A stretch of 64,000 nucleotides of DNA from Bradyrhizobium sp. 170 (GTDB lineage Bacteria; Pseudomonadota; Alphaproteobacteria; Rhizobiales; Xanthobacteraceae): assembly GCF_023101085.1 (NCBI RefSeq), contig NZ_CP064703.1:4092001-4156000 (forward strand). Reading direction: 5' to 3'. The notes under the pieces were generated by a model. That model made no database searches and was not told where the DNA came from. It saw only the letters and a list, made by a program, of their open reading frames with translations. Position 1 is the stretch's first letter. Each line of letters begins with the position of its first letter. Positions 56,120 to 64,000 of the stretch are shown one piece after another. A program made the translations under genes and the position numbers.

Positions 56120-57174
56120 CCTCTCGCCATCTCGCAATTACCATGGGCGATCCGGCCGGGATCGGACCCGAGATCATCGTCAAGGCCTGCATCGGATTGC
56201 AGGACAGGATCGCAAAGGGCGATCTGCGCCTGCTGATCATCGGCAGCGGCGCCGCGTTGACCGAGGCAAAGGCTGCGCTCGGCGCCAGCCTCGCTATACC
56301 GCAGGTGAACGCCGAAGACAGCGATTGGCCCAATCTCTGTTTTCTGCAGGCCGACGCCGAAGGCGCGCCGATCCGTCCGGGCGTCCTGAGTGCCGATGGT
56401 GGACGGTTTGCGTTCAAGGCGATCGAGCAGGGCGTGCGGCTGACGCAGGCCGGCCGGACCGCGGCCATCGTCACGGCGCCGCTGAACAAGGAGGCGCTCA
56501 ACAAGGCAGGTTACCATTATCCCGGGCATACCGAGATGCTGGCGCATCTCACCGGCGTGCGCGGCTCGGTGATGCTGCTGGCCCATGGCAACATGCGCGT
56601 CAGCCATGTCTCGACCCATGTGGCGCTGGAGGATGTACCGAAGCGGTTGACCCCGGAGCGGCTCCGTCAGGTGATCGATCTCACCGACGACGCGCTGCGC
56701 CGGCTCGGCATCGCGCGCCCCAAGATCGCCGTTGCCGCGCTCAATCCGCACGCGGGCGAGGGCGGGTTGTTCGGGCGGCAGGATATCGACGTTTCGGCGC
56801 CGACCATCGCCAAGGCGGTCGCAGATGGCCTCGATGTCGTCGGGCCGGTGCCGGGCGACACCATCTTCGTCAAGCTGCGCGCCGGCCAGTTCGATGCTGT
56901 TGTCGCGATGTATCACGACCAGGGGCACATTCCGGTAAAACTGCTCGGCTTCCAGGTCGATCCCGCGACCGGCCGCTGGCAGGAGCTTTCGGGCGTCAAC
57001 ATCACGCTCGGGCTTCCGATCATCCGCACCTCCGTCGATCACGGCACGGCCTTCGACATCGCAGGCAAGGGCATTGCCAACGAGCACAGCCTGATCGAGG
57101 CCATCGATTACGCCGAGCGCCTGGCCGGCGGCATCTCCGCAAGCTCCAAAGCAATGAGACCGGACGCGCAATGA
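56116..57174 (+). CDS. pdxA: PdxA2-type 4-phosphoerythronate/threonate dehydrogenase
   Basis: The 352-residue product matches the PdxA family: AITMGDPAGIGPEIIVKA, TAPLNKEALNKAGYHYPGHT (metal His), LNPHAGEGGLFGRQD and AMYHDQGHIPVKLLGF. Beside a DUF1537 kinase, PdxA2 members oxidise the 4-phospho acid and release CO2 to give dihydroxyacetone phosphate, rather than serving vitamin B6 synthesis. ATG 56116 overlaps the kinase stop. Confidence 0.9.
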   Translation: MTSRHLAITMGDPAGIGPEIIVKACIGLQDRIAKGDLRLLIIGSGAALTEAKAALGASLAIPQVNAEDSDWPNLCFLQADAEGAPIRPGVLSADGGRFAFKAIEQGVRLTQAGRTAAIVTAPLNKEALNKAGYHYPGHTEMLAHLTGVRGSVMLLAHGNMRVSHVSTHVALEDVPKRLTPERLRQVIDLTDDALRRLGIARPKIAVAALNPHAGEGGLFGRQDIDVSAPTIAKAVADGLDVVGPVPGDTIFVKLRAGQFDAVVAMYHDQGHIPVKLLGFQVDPATGRWQELSGVNITLGLPIIRTSVDHGTAFDIAGKGIANEHSLIEAIDYAERLAGGISASSKAMRPDAQ

Positions 57175-58300
57175 CCAATTCCTTCACGCCGATCGAGATC
57201 CTCCGTCCCACCGTCGTCGAGTTCGGGTGTGGAACGTTGCTGCCGCGGCTCGCTTCGCGGAGCGGATCGGTGCGCAGCGGCCGCTGGTGATTTCGGATCC
57301 CTTCAACGCGCGCCGCGTCGATCAGTTGGCACTGCCCCGGGCTGTCAAGGTATTCGGCGACGTGAAGCCCGAACCGGATCTGCCCAACCTCGAAAAGGCG
57401 GTGGCGATGGCGCGCGATATTGCGCCCGACCTCATCGTCGGTTTCGGCGGCGGCAGCGCGATGGATCTCGCCAAGCTGGTGGCCGTCCTCTGCACCGGTG
57501 AAGCGGCCTTTGCCGACATCGTGGGCGCCGAGAAGGTTGCGGGCCGCAGCGTCGCGCTGATGCAAATTCCGACCACTTCGGGGACCGGCAGCGAAGCCGG
57601 AACCCGTGCGCTCGTGACCGATCCGGCCAGCCGCAACAAGCTTGCGGTGCAGAGCCGCTTCATGCTGGCCGATATCGCCGTCGTCGATCCCGACCTCACG
57701 ATGACCGTGCCGCAGGATGTGACCGCGGCCACCGGTGTCGACGCGCTGGCGCATTGCGTCGAGGCCTACACCAGCCGCAAGGCGCATCCTGCGATCGACC
57801 TTTACGCGATCGAAGGCGCGCGGCTGGTCGGACGCTATCTGCGGCGCGCGGTGACCGACGGCGGTGATCGCGAAGCCCGTGCGGGCCTTTCGCTAGCGTC
57901 ACTCTACGGCGGCTATTGCCTCGGCCCGGTGAATACGACGGCCGGCCATGCCGTGGCTTATCCGCTTGGCACGCGGCACCATGTGGCGCATGGCCTCGCT
58001 TGCGCAGTGATCTTCCCGCATACGCTGGCGTTCAACATGCCGGCGACCTCGACGAAGACCATCGCAGTGCTGCATGCGCTCGGCCTGCCGGAGCGCAACG
58101 TTCCGGCGGCTGCGTTCGATGCCACCTATCGCTTCTGCGCCGATCTCGGCATCGAGATGCGATTGTCTGCGCTCGGCGTTCCCAGGGACGATCTCGACGT
58201 CATGGCGGACGAGGCCCACGCCATTCGTCGCCTGCTCGACAACAACCCGCGCGATTTGAGCCGTGACGAAATTTTGAAGATGTACGAGACGGCGTTCTAG
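57171..58300 (+). pseudogene. Iron-containing alcohol dehydrogenase (maleylacetate reductase-like), frameshifted
   Basis: An ATG at 57171, overlapping the pdxA stop, starts MTNSFTPIEILRPTVVEFGC; the frame continues only to 57290. The family sequence resumes in another frame (VAAAARFAERIGAQRPLV) and runs to 58300 with VGFGGGSAMDLAKLV, TTSGTGSEAGT, HCVEAYTSRKAHP and HHVAHGLACAVIFPH. One base is missing at about 57234-57235. If translated from GTG 57227, the product of 357 residues would lack the first strands. Such enzymes are iron- or zinc-dependent NAD(P) reductases. Confidence 0.85.
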
Positions 58301-58361
58301 CCGGCCGCCCAAGAGTGGGGCGGTTGCAAACCAATAACAAGCAGAAGCAGAGGAAACTTCG

Positions 58362-59333
58362 ATGAGATTCATAAGGCTTATTCTTGCGTCGGCGATGCTG
58401 CTGGCGGCGTCCCCCGTGAAAACGGAGGATGCGTATCCTTCCAGGCAGGTGACGGTGATCGTTCCCTTCTCCGCCGGCGGCACCGCGGATATCTTCGCAC
58501 GCATGGTCGCCAATCATCTTCAGGCGAAACTGGGCAAGCCGTTCGTGGTCGAGAATGTCAGCGGCGCCGGCAGCATCGTCGGCGTGACGCGGCTGGCGCG
58601 GGCGGCGCCGGACGGACTAACCCTCGGCCTCGCCAGCACATCCGCGCTTGCGATCAACCCGTCGCTCTATGGTCCGAAGCTCAGCTATCAGCCCGACAAG
58701 GATCTACAGCCGATCGCCCAGATCAGCGTCGTGCCCAACGTTCTGGTCGTCAACCCCGACAAGATTGCGGCGCGGACCATGCCGGACCTGATCGCCTACC
58801 TGAAGGCCAATCCGGACAAGGTCTCGTTCGGTTCGGCCGGCGTCGGCACCTCGCAGCATCTGGCGGCCGAATTGTTCCAGCAGATGACCGGCACCAAGAT
58901 GGTGCATGTGCCCTACAAGGGCTCGAGCCCGATGCTGACGGATCTCCTCAGCGGCCAGATCGATCTCGCCTTCGACAACGTGCCGCTGCTTCTGCCGCAC
59001 GCGAGGACCGGCAAGCTTGCGCTGATTGCGACAGCAACGCCCAAGCGCGCGTCGTTTGATCCGGATCTTCCCGCCGTCGCCGAGCATCTGCCCGGCTTCG
59101 AGGCGGTCGCCTGGCACGGCTTCTTCGTGCCGGCCGCGACGCCGAAGCCGATCGTCGAAAAGCTGTCGACGGAGATCCGGGCCTTCATGCAGCAGCCGGA
59201 GACGGTGCAGAAGATGGCCGAACTCGGTGCCGTTGCCGTAGCGCTGGAGCCCGCAGCATTTGCTGCCTACATCGCATCGGAGACGGCGCGGTGGAAGAAG
59301 GTCATCGAAGCCGCCAACATCAAGATGGACTAG
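58362..59333 (+). CDS. Bug/TctC-family periplasmic solute-binding protein
   Basis: The 323-residue binding protein starts with a signal peptide (MRFIRLILASAMLLAASPV), then VTVIVPFSAGGTADIFARMV and VVENVSGAGSIVGV, with VHVPYKGSSPMLTDLLSGQI in the second lobe. The ribosome site AGAGGAAAC is strong. It closes the operon and probably delivers the acid that the operon breaks down. It lacks adjacent TctAB genes. Confidence 0.9.
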   Translation: MRFIRLILASAMLLAASPVKTEDAYPSRQVTVIVPFSAGGTADIFARMVANHLQAKLGKPFVVENVSGAGSIVGVTRLARAAPDGLTLGLASTSALAINPSLYGPKLSYQPDKDLQPIAQISVVPNVLVVNPDKIAARTMPDLIAYLKANPDKVSFGSAGVGTSQHLAAELFQQMTGTKMVHVPYKGSSPMLTDLLSGQIDLAFDNVPLLLPHARTGKLALIATATPKRASFDPDLPAVAEHLPGFEAVAWHGFFVPAATPKPIVEKLSTEIRAFMQQPETVQKMAELGAVAVALEPAAFAAYIASETARWKKVIEAANIKMD

Positions 59334-59496
59334 AGATGCTCCGGACGGGCGGATAAGGAAAACCGCCGGCTTTCGGGAACATCGCGTGCAAACAGGACGA
59401 TAGCTCCGGAGATTAATTCAATACTTTTGAACTGATCTCCGGGGGAAGATCGCGCGGTAACCTCCCGTTTACCATTCCGTCCATATCATCTGCGCC

Positions 59497-59733
59497 ATGG
59501 ATTCACCTCGCAGACGAAATTCCCAGGCCGCCCTGGTGTCGCTCGAAGCGGCAGCAGCCTCGGCCCGAGGCGGTTTTGGCTGCATGTTCTCGACCTCGGA
59601 AGAATTCGAGATGGCGCTCATCACGGAGCGTCGTGCGCAGGGGCGTTATGATCAGCGCAGAATGCGCTGGCCTGCCATCCTATTCGTCGGCTGTGCGCTG
59701 ATGGTCGCCGGCACGGTGCTGCTGTTAGGCTAG
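59497..59733 (+). CDS. Small C-terminal-anchored membrane protein
   Basis: The 78-residue product has a basic start (MDSPRRRNSQAALVSLEAAA) and one C-terminal helix (PAILFVGCALMVAGTVLLLG). I do not recognise a family and see no strong ribosome site, but start, length and topology are sensible. Confidence 0.6.
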   Translation: MDSPRRRNSQAALVSLEAAAASARGGFGCMFSTSEEFEMALITERRAQGRYDQRRMRWPAILFVGCALMVAGTVLLLG

Positions 59734-59744
59734 CCGCTGACCCT

Positions 59745-61898
59745 TTACTTCGCCAACGGATCGGGGCGTACCTGAATATGCACCGCCCGCGGCTTTGAGC
59801 CCTTGCCGCCTTCCATCAACCAGGGTGTGCGGTCGCCGCTCGAGCTCCACAGCCCTCGGCCTTTCCAGCCCGCGGCCGGATCGTCAATGCGCCCGTCGAG
59901 GCCCTTGGCGAAAAAGCCGAGCGGATAGGGGATGCGCAGCATCACCATCTGCCCATCCTTGAGAGCCACGAAACCGTCGTTGAGGTTGGCGGTGGAGATC
60001 GGAATGTTCTCGCCGAGGCCGACCGTGTTGTGGTGATCAACCCAGGTGTAATAGCTCGCCTCGGCGCTCGAGCTCTCGAACCCTTCGAAGCCGGGGCCTG
60101 GATATTTGAAGTAGGAGAAGCCCTCCGGGCAATGGTTGCCGGTCGCGTTCGGCCCGTTCAGCGGGTTCTTGCATTTGCTGCGATCGAAGCGGATCAGGCT
60201 GCCGTTCGAGCCCGAGCCCCAGAGCACGCCGTTCTTGTCGATGTCTCCGCCGCGGACGCCGATGCCTTCCTTCGGGATGGCGTAAAACTCCGACAGTTTG
60301 GTCTTGGGATCGAAGCGCATGAAGCCGGGCTGGCCGACGAACACGTTGACGGTGTACCAGACCGAGCCGTCGGTCGGATGCGGCATCACGGCGTAAGGGC
60401 CTGAGCCCGCGACCCGCATGTCCTTGGCGGCCTCTGCCGGCTTACCCGGCTCGGTGTATTCGTCGACCTTGCCATTGCCGTTGGTGTCGAGCACGAACGG
60501 CGCCCAGCCCTGCGCTTTGACGACATCGCCGGTCTCGTCCCATAGCCTGGTGTTGACCCAGCCGGCGACCGGGCCGGTTCCCGAGACCCAGAGCGTATCG
60601 TCGGCATCGTAGCCGAACTGCGGGTGATGAGTGCCGAAGCAGGTATCGATGAAGTTGTATTTCTGGGTCTTGGGATCGAACACCGTCACTTGCCGCCCCG
60701 AACGTTCAAGCGGAAAGGCCTTGGCCGACGGATGATCTGACCCTTTCCGGCAGTAAGCCGGATTTTCGATGCCGCGCACCGCCGCCGCCAACCAAACGCG
60801 TCCCTTCTTGTCGAACATGCTGTTGTGATTGTTGGTTCGCTGGCTCCAGATCTTCTCGTCACCCCAATAGGCCGAGGGGCTGACCGGATTGAGGACGGCC
60901 GTGCCATGGAGCGGAGGGCCGAACGACTCCGGCGCATTGGGATCGGCGACCGGCATTTTTGAGAACGTCACCTTGTGCGTCTTCGGATCGAGGATCGGCA
61001 TGTCGTCGGACGAGTATTCGTTCGCGCCGTACAGCGGGCCGTAGGCGTTGACCGTCGGATAGCGCCGGTCGGAGGAAATCAGATCGTGGACGAAATGTTT
61101 CTCCGTCGCCCATTCCCACGACGTGATTACGACATTGCGCTCGATGCCGGTCGGCCGCGGCGGTTTGGACTTCGGCAGTTCGCCCCTGGCGACCCGATCG
61201 GTCCAGTCGCCGAAATATTTGAACGGCACGCCGCCGAGCTGGCCCGCAAGCCGGTTCACCATCCATTCCCCGGTCTGGCCTGAGGAGACGCGGCGTATCC
61301 AGGCTTCCTCGCCCGATTTGAATTCGCCGAACGCGCCCGGGATCGTGCGCGTGGATTCCTGGCCAAGCTGATGGCAGCCGATGCAGTCGACATTGTTCAT
61401 CCGCTGGCGCCAGATATCCTGCGTGATCTCCTTCGGAATATCGGTGGTGCCGCCGAAATCTTTCGCCGGCGGGATCTTCATCAGCGTGTACCAGTAGATC
61501 GCCGAATAATAATGAGCCGCCGCCGCGTCGTTCGGGGCCGGTACCGCCGTGAGATTGACCTGCTGGCCGGGCTTGGCGCGCAGCCTGGGCGAATCCACCA
61601 GCCCGTAGCCGCGCACCCAGATGGAATAGTTCACGTTCGGCGGCAGATCCGGGATCACGTAACGGCCCTGATCGTCGGTGACGACGATCTTGGCGAATTT
61701 CGTCGGCAGCTCATTCGTTTTCGCGATGACCCAGACGCCGGCTTCCGGCCCGTTGGGTCCGGCTACCACGCCGCCGATATCGTCATTGTCGATTGCGACT
61801 GTCGTTGCCTGCTGCGCACGCGCCGACGCGACAGTCAAGCCGAGTACGCCCTCTGTCGCAGCCAAGGTGAAAGAGAACAGGATCCGACCGAGAGTCAT
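59745..61898 (-). CDS. Secreted mono-heme protein with carboxypeptidase-regulatory-like and propeller-like parts
   Basis: The 717-residue product has a signal peptide, a carboxypeptidase regulatory-like domain (about 40-120; VVAGPNGPEAGVWVIAKTNE, YVIPDLPPN), a single CxxCH heme site at 172-176 (DCIGCHQLG), and a large repeat-rich part with motifs such as FDKKGRVWLAAAVRG, FDPKTQKYNF and DIDKNGVLWGSGSNG, like streptogramin-lyase or NHL beta propellers. It is probably a periplasmic redox or lyase-like protein; the substrate is unknown. ATG 61898 has GGGGAGAG upstream. Confidence 0.8.
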   Translation of the reverse strand: MTLGRILFSFTLAATEGVLGLTVASARAQQATTVAIDNDDIGGVVAGPNGPEAGVWVIAKTNELPTKFAKIVVTDDQGRYVIPDLPPNVNYSIWVRGYGLVDSPRLRAKPGQQVNLTAVPAPNDAAAAHYYSAIYWYTLMKIPPAKDFGGTTDIPKEITQDIWRQRMNNVDCIGCHQLGQESTRTIPGAFGEFKSGEEAWIRRVSSGQTGEWMVNRLAGQLGGVPFKYFGDWTDRVARGELPKSKPPRPTGIERNVVITSWEWATEKHFVHDLISSDRRYPTVNAYGPLYGANEYSSDDMPILDPKTHKVTFSKMPVADPNAPESFGPPLHGTAVLNPVSPSAYWGDEKIWSQRTNNHNSMFDKKGRVWLAAAVRGIENPAYCRKGSDHPSAKAFPLERSGRQVTVFDPKTQKYNFIDTCFGTHHPQFGYDADDTLWVSGTGPVAGWVNTRLWDETGDVVKAQGWAPFVLDTNGNGKVDEYTEPGKPAEAAKDMRVAGSGPYAVMPHPTDGSVWYTVNVFVGQPGFMRFDPKTKLSEFYAIPKEGIGVRGGDIDKNGVLWGSGSNGSLIRFDRSKCKNPLNGPNATGNHCPEGFSYFKYPGPGFEGFESSSAEASYYTWVDHHNTVGLGENIPISTANLNDGFVALKDGQMVMLRIPYPLGFFAKGLDGRIDDPAAGWKGRGLWSSSGDRTPWLMEGGKGSKPRAVHIQVRPDPLAK

Positions 61899-62112
61899 CG
61901 TATCTCTCCCCGTGACCGTGAGCTTGCCGCTCTCGTTTGGCGCAAGCCTACACCAAACCAGGGTTGAGGCGAGAGCATGTCGCCCGCGCGATTTCGTCAT
62001 GCTCGGTGCACCCAAACGGCAAGCGTGCGTCGCAGCAACGTATTGGCGCTGCCTTTTGCTTTTTCTGCGTCTGGGTTAGACACGCCAATTCCCATGAGAA
62101 GGCACATCCCGG

Positions 62113-62415
62113 ATGATCACCGAAATCGCACAAATCGACGTCAAGCCCGGCACCGAGAAGGATTTTGAGGCGGCCGTTGCCAAGGCGCGTCCGCTGTTTC
62201 TGCGCGCCAAGGGCGGCAAGGGCTTTGAGCTGCACAAATCGATCGAGAAGCCGCAGCGTTACCGGTTGATGGCGCAGTGGGAAACGCTCGAGAATCACAC
62301 CGTTGATTTCCGTGGTTCGGAAGATTTCACCGCCTGGCGCGCTTTGGTCGGCCAGTATTTTGCTGCGCCGCCTGAGGTCGAACACACCGAGACGGTGCTG
62401 ACGACGGCGGACTGA
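62113..62415 (+). CDS. Antibiotic biosynthesis monooxygenase (ABM) domain protein
   Basis: The 100-residue protein has a ferredoxin-like ABM fold: MITEIAQIDVKPGTEKDFEA and RYRLMAQWETLENHTVDFRG. Members bind small aromatics or heme and act as small monooxygenases or isomerases. It is convergent with the AI-2E family gene. Confidence 0.85.
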   Translation: MITEIAQIDVKPGTEKDFEAAVAKARPLFLRAKGGKGFELHKSIEKPQRYRLMAQWETLENHTVDFRGSEDFTAWRALVGQYFAAPPEVEHTETVLTTAD

Positions 62416-62421
62416 CACCGT

Positions 62422-63546
62422 TCAGGCCGTCGTGATGGCGGCCACCGGATCTTCCGCCTTGAAATGGTCGATCATCACCTTGGCGATCGCCATCAAGGGC
62501 AGCGCCAGCGCCAGCCCCCAGATGCCGAAGACGACGCCGAGCAGTATCTGGAACGCAAACAGCGTGGCCGGCGGAATATCCAGCGCCTGGCGCTGGATGA
62601 TCGGCGTCAGCACGTAGCTTTCCAGTGCGTGCACGCCGAGGAACAGGATGAAGGCGGAGAGGGCAGCGACCCATCCCGAGGCGACGCTGGCCAGCACCAC
62701 GATCAGCCCGCCGAGGATCGCGCCGACCGTCGGGATGAAGGCGAGCAGGCCTGCCTGGATGCCCAGGATGAACGAGCTCTGGATGCCGATGATCGAAAGC
62801 CCGATCCAGGTCACCAGAAACACCGCGACCATGGTGATGATCTGCGCGATCAGCCAGCGCTCCAGCGTCTCGCCGATCCGGTCGACGATCGCGACCGTCC
62901 GCGCGCGGTGTCTGACCGGCGCCATGAACAGCAATCCGTCGCGGTAGACGCCGGGCTGGGTCGCAAAGGCTATTCCCAGAAACAGCACGATGAAGAAGTT
63001 TCCGACCGCGCTCGCGGTGCCCAGGATCAGTTTCAGGCTCTGGCTGAAGATGGCGCCGCCGCTGGCCGCAATCGTGCCGGCGCTGGGAAGCGAGTGAGGT
63101 GCGGGCGTCGCGGCTGCAGGCGCGGCATCATCCGACGGCGACGAAACGGTGCCGAAATCGAAGAAGCTGGTGTCGATGCCGTTCCGTTCCAGAAAACCTT
63201 TGACGTTGACGAGTTGCGATTTGAGCGTGTTGCTCAACGCCGTCGTCTGCTGGGCGATCGTGGTGCCGCCGAGAAAGACGATGCCCGACAGCATGCCGGC
63301 GACCACCAGGCAGACCACCGTGAGCCGCAGCGCATGGGGCAGCCGCACGACGCGCCCGAGCAGGTTACTCATGGCGTTGAGGGCGACGCCGAGCAGGATG
63401 CCGGAAAATATCAGAAACAGCGTCGCGGCAAAGTGCCAGGTGAACGCCAGCAGGGCGGCGAACAGCACCGCGCCGATGCCGCCGACCGATATCGCCCACG
63501 CCAGATCGTTGCGGGCCTGAAGGCGATTGTCAGCGGGACCTGTCAC
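62422..63546 (-). CDS. AI-2E family transporter
   Basis: The 374-residue membrane protein has about eight helices with a large loop. Typical motifs are LIFSGILLGVALNAMSNLLG, TWIGLSIIGIQSSFILGIQA and FIPTVGAILGGLIVVLASV. The family is named after AI-2 export, but many members have other or unknown substrates. No lsr or luxS gene is nearby. Confidence 0.87.
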   Translation of the reverse strand: MTGPADNRLQARNDLAWAISVGGIGAVLFAALLAFTWHFAATLFLIFSGILLGVALNAMSNLLGRVVRLPHALRLTVVCLVVAGMLSGIVFLGGTTIAQQTTALSNTLKSQLVNVKGFLERNGIDTSFFDFGTVSSPSDDAAPAAATPAPHSLPSAGTIAASGGAIFSQSLKLILGTASAVGNFFIVLFLGIAFATQPGVYRDGLLFMAPVRHRARTVAIVDRIGETLERWLIAQIITMVAVFLVTWIGLSIIGIQSSFILGIQAGLLAFIPTVGAILGGLIVVLASVASGWVAALSAFILFLGVHALESYVLTPIIQRQALDIPPATLFAFQILLGVVFGIWGLALALPLMAIAKVMIDHFKAEDPVAAITTA

Positions 63547-63697
63547 GTTGATTCCTTCTCGTGAGACATATTGCGTCGCCAGTCATTCGCCAAAACCGGG
63601 CCGGGATCAAGCGGGAGCGCACGCGCCGGTTTGACGCTGCCCGCTCCGGTATGCCAAGCGGTGCATGAATCTGATATGGCGGGCCGGTGAGGATGAG

Positions 63698-64000
63698 ATG
63701 AACTTCAAATGGTTCGGCCCGATTGCGCTGCTGGCGGCGCTGGTGATCGGCGACCAGATCAGAATCAACCGGCCTGCCCATAAATATCGCCTGACGCTCG
63801 AGGTCGAGACGCCGCAGGGGCGCAAATCGGCCTCCGGCGTGATGGCCGTGCATCCCGATCGCAGCTACACCCGCCGCGGCCAGACCCGCACCCTCGGCGA
63901 CGCGATCTTCGTCGATCTCGGACAGGGCAAGAACCTCGTTGCGCTGCTGGCGCATGTCGACGGGAAGCTCGTGCTGGATGACGTAAACTACGTCGCCTTG
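63698..64000 (+). CDS. Unknown membrane-anchored protein (partial at window end)
   Basis: An ATG at 63698 with GAGGATGAG just upstream opens a frame still unbroken at the window end (101 codons). The product begins MNFKWFGPIALLAALVIG, a signal anchor, then KYRLTLEVETPQGRKSASGV. I do not recognise a family. It diverges from the AI-2E family gene. Confidence 0.7.
   Translation, partial: MNFKWFGPIALLAALVIGDQIRINRPAHKYRLTLEVETPQGRKSASGVMAVHPDRSYTRRGQTRTLGDAIFVDLGQGKNLVALLAHVDGKLVLDDVNYVAL

Noticed and set aside
63530..63955. 141-codon minus-strand frame at the window end
   Set aside because: It lies antisense to the partial signal-anchor gene, which has a good ribosome site and sensible topology.

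Overview
The window looks like a chromosomal segment of a GC-rich alphaproteobacterium of the Bradyrhizobium / Nitrobacteraceae type. Pointers to this are the alphaproteobacterial gene orders (ribE-ribH-nusB-thiL next to a cold-shock gene and hppA; DUF177-plsX-fabH-ihfA-merR followed by tRNA-Pro), a GcrA-type cell-cycle regulator, a ubiquinol-cytochrome c chaperone gene, a DUF2842 gene beside ctaA, a NadQ-type regulator in front of nadABC, orphan Bug-type binding proteins, and several families of dispersed palindromic repeats. This assignment is inference from gene content; no database search was run.

Layout. 1-2436: riboflavin synthase end, lumazine synthase, nusB and thiL, tightly packed. 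2645-5314: cold-shock protein and a K+-independent H+-pyrophosphatase. 5335-6512: a strong terminator, an ORF-less group IIC intron relic directly behind it, a 51-codon ORF, a near copy of the same terminator and an inverted repeat. 6525-9390: orphan solute-binding protein, bamE, cytochrome bc1 chaperone, DUF177. 9693-12895: plsX-fabH-ihfA-merR and tRNA-Pro. 12986-22765: mixed metabolic and regulatory genes (DapA family, SDR, GcrA, GrlR-like, formamidase, YdcF, DUF169, saccharopine-dehydrogenase-like, FAD monooxygenase divergent from a MarR regulator). 22762-33931: exopolysaccharide region (Wzy/ligase-like, WbaP-like priming transferase, GT4, Wza-like and Wzc-like proteins, TPR protein, CelD-like GNAT, and a deacetylase-fold protein whose metal ligands look lost). 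34099-37058: small membrane proteins, heme A synthase, FTR1 iron permease. 37068-42010: nadC, nadB, nadA and the regulator nadQ, with twin operators in front of nadA. 42295-46881: metY, CoA-binding protein, enoyl-CoA hydratase, thioesterase, rplM-rpsI. 47116-49778: diguanylate cyclase, then a threonine-rich leader peptide with an attenuator before a short threonyl-tRNA synthetase that carries a frameshift. 49988-51535: TetR regulator and DMT transporter with matching operators. 51609-59333: IclR regulator divergent from a six-gene catabolic operon (DapA family, FAD-linked oxidase, DUF1537 acid-sugar kinase, PdxA2-type dehydrogenase, frameshifted iron alcohol dehydrogenase, Bug protein). 59497-64000: small membrane protein, a large secreted mono-heme propeller-like protein, ABM monooxygenase, AI-2E family transporter and one gene that runs off the end.

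The most interesting items are the group IIC intron remnant inserted precisely behind the hppA terminator, the apparently leaderless Thr-codon attenuator in front of a domain-reduced thrS, the IclR-linked acid-sugar operon with an unusual enzyme combination, and the twin NadQ boxes. Two genes (thrS-like and iron alcohol dehydrogenase) each lack one base; the sequence alone cannot say whether these are true mutations or assembly errors.
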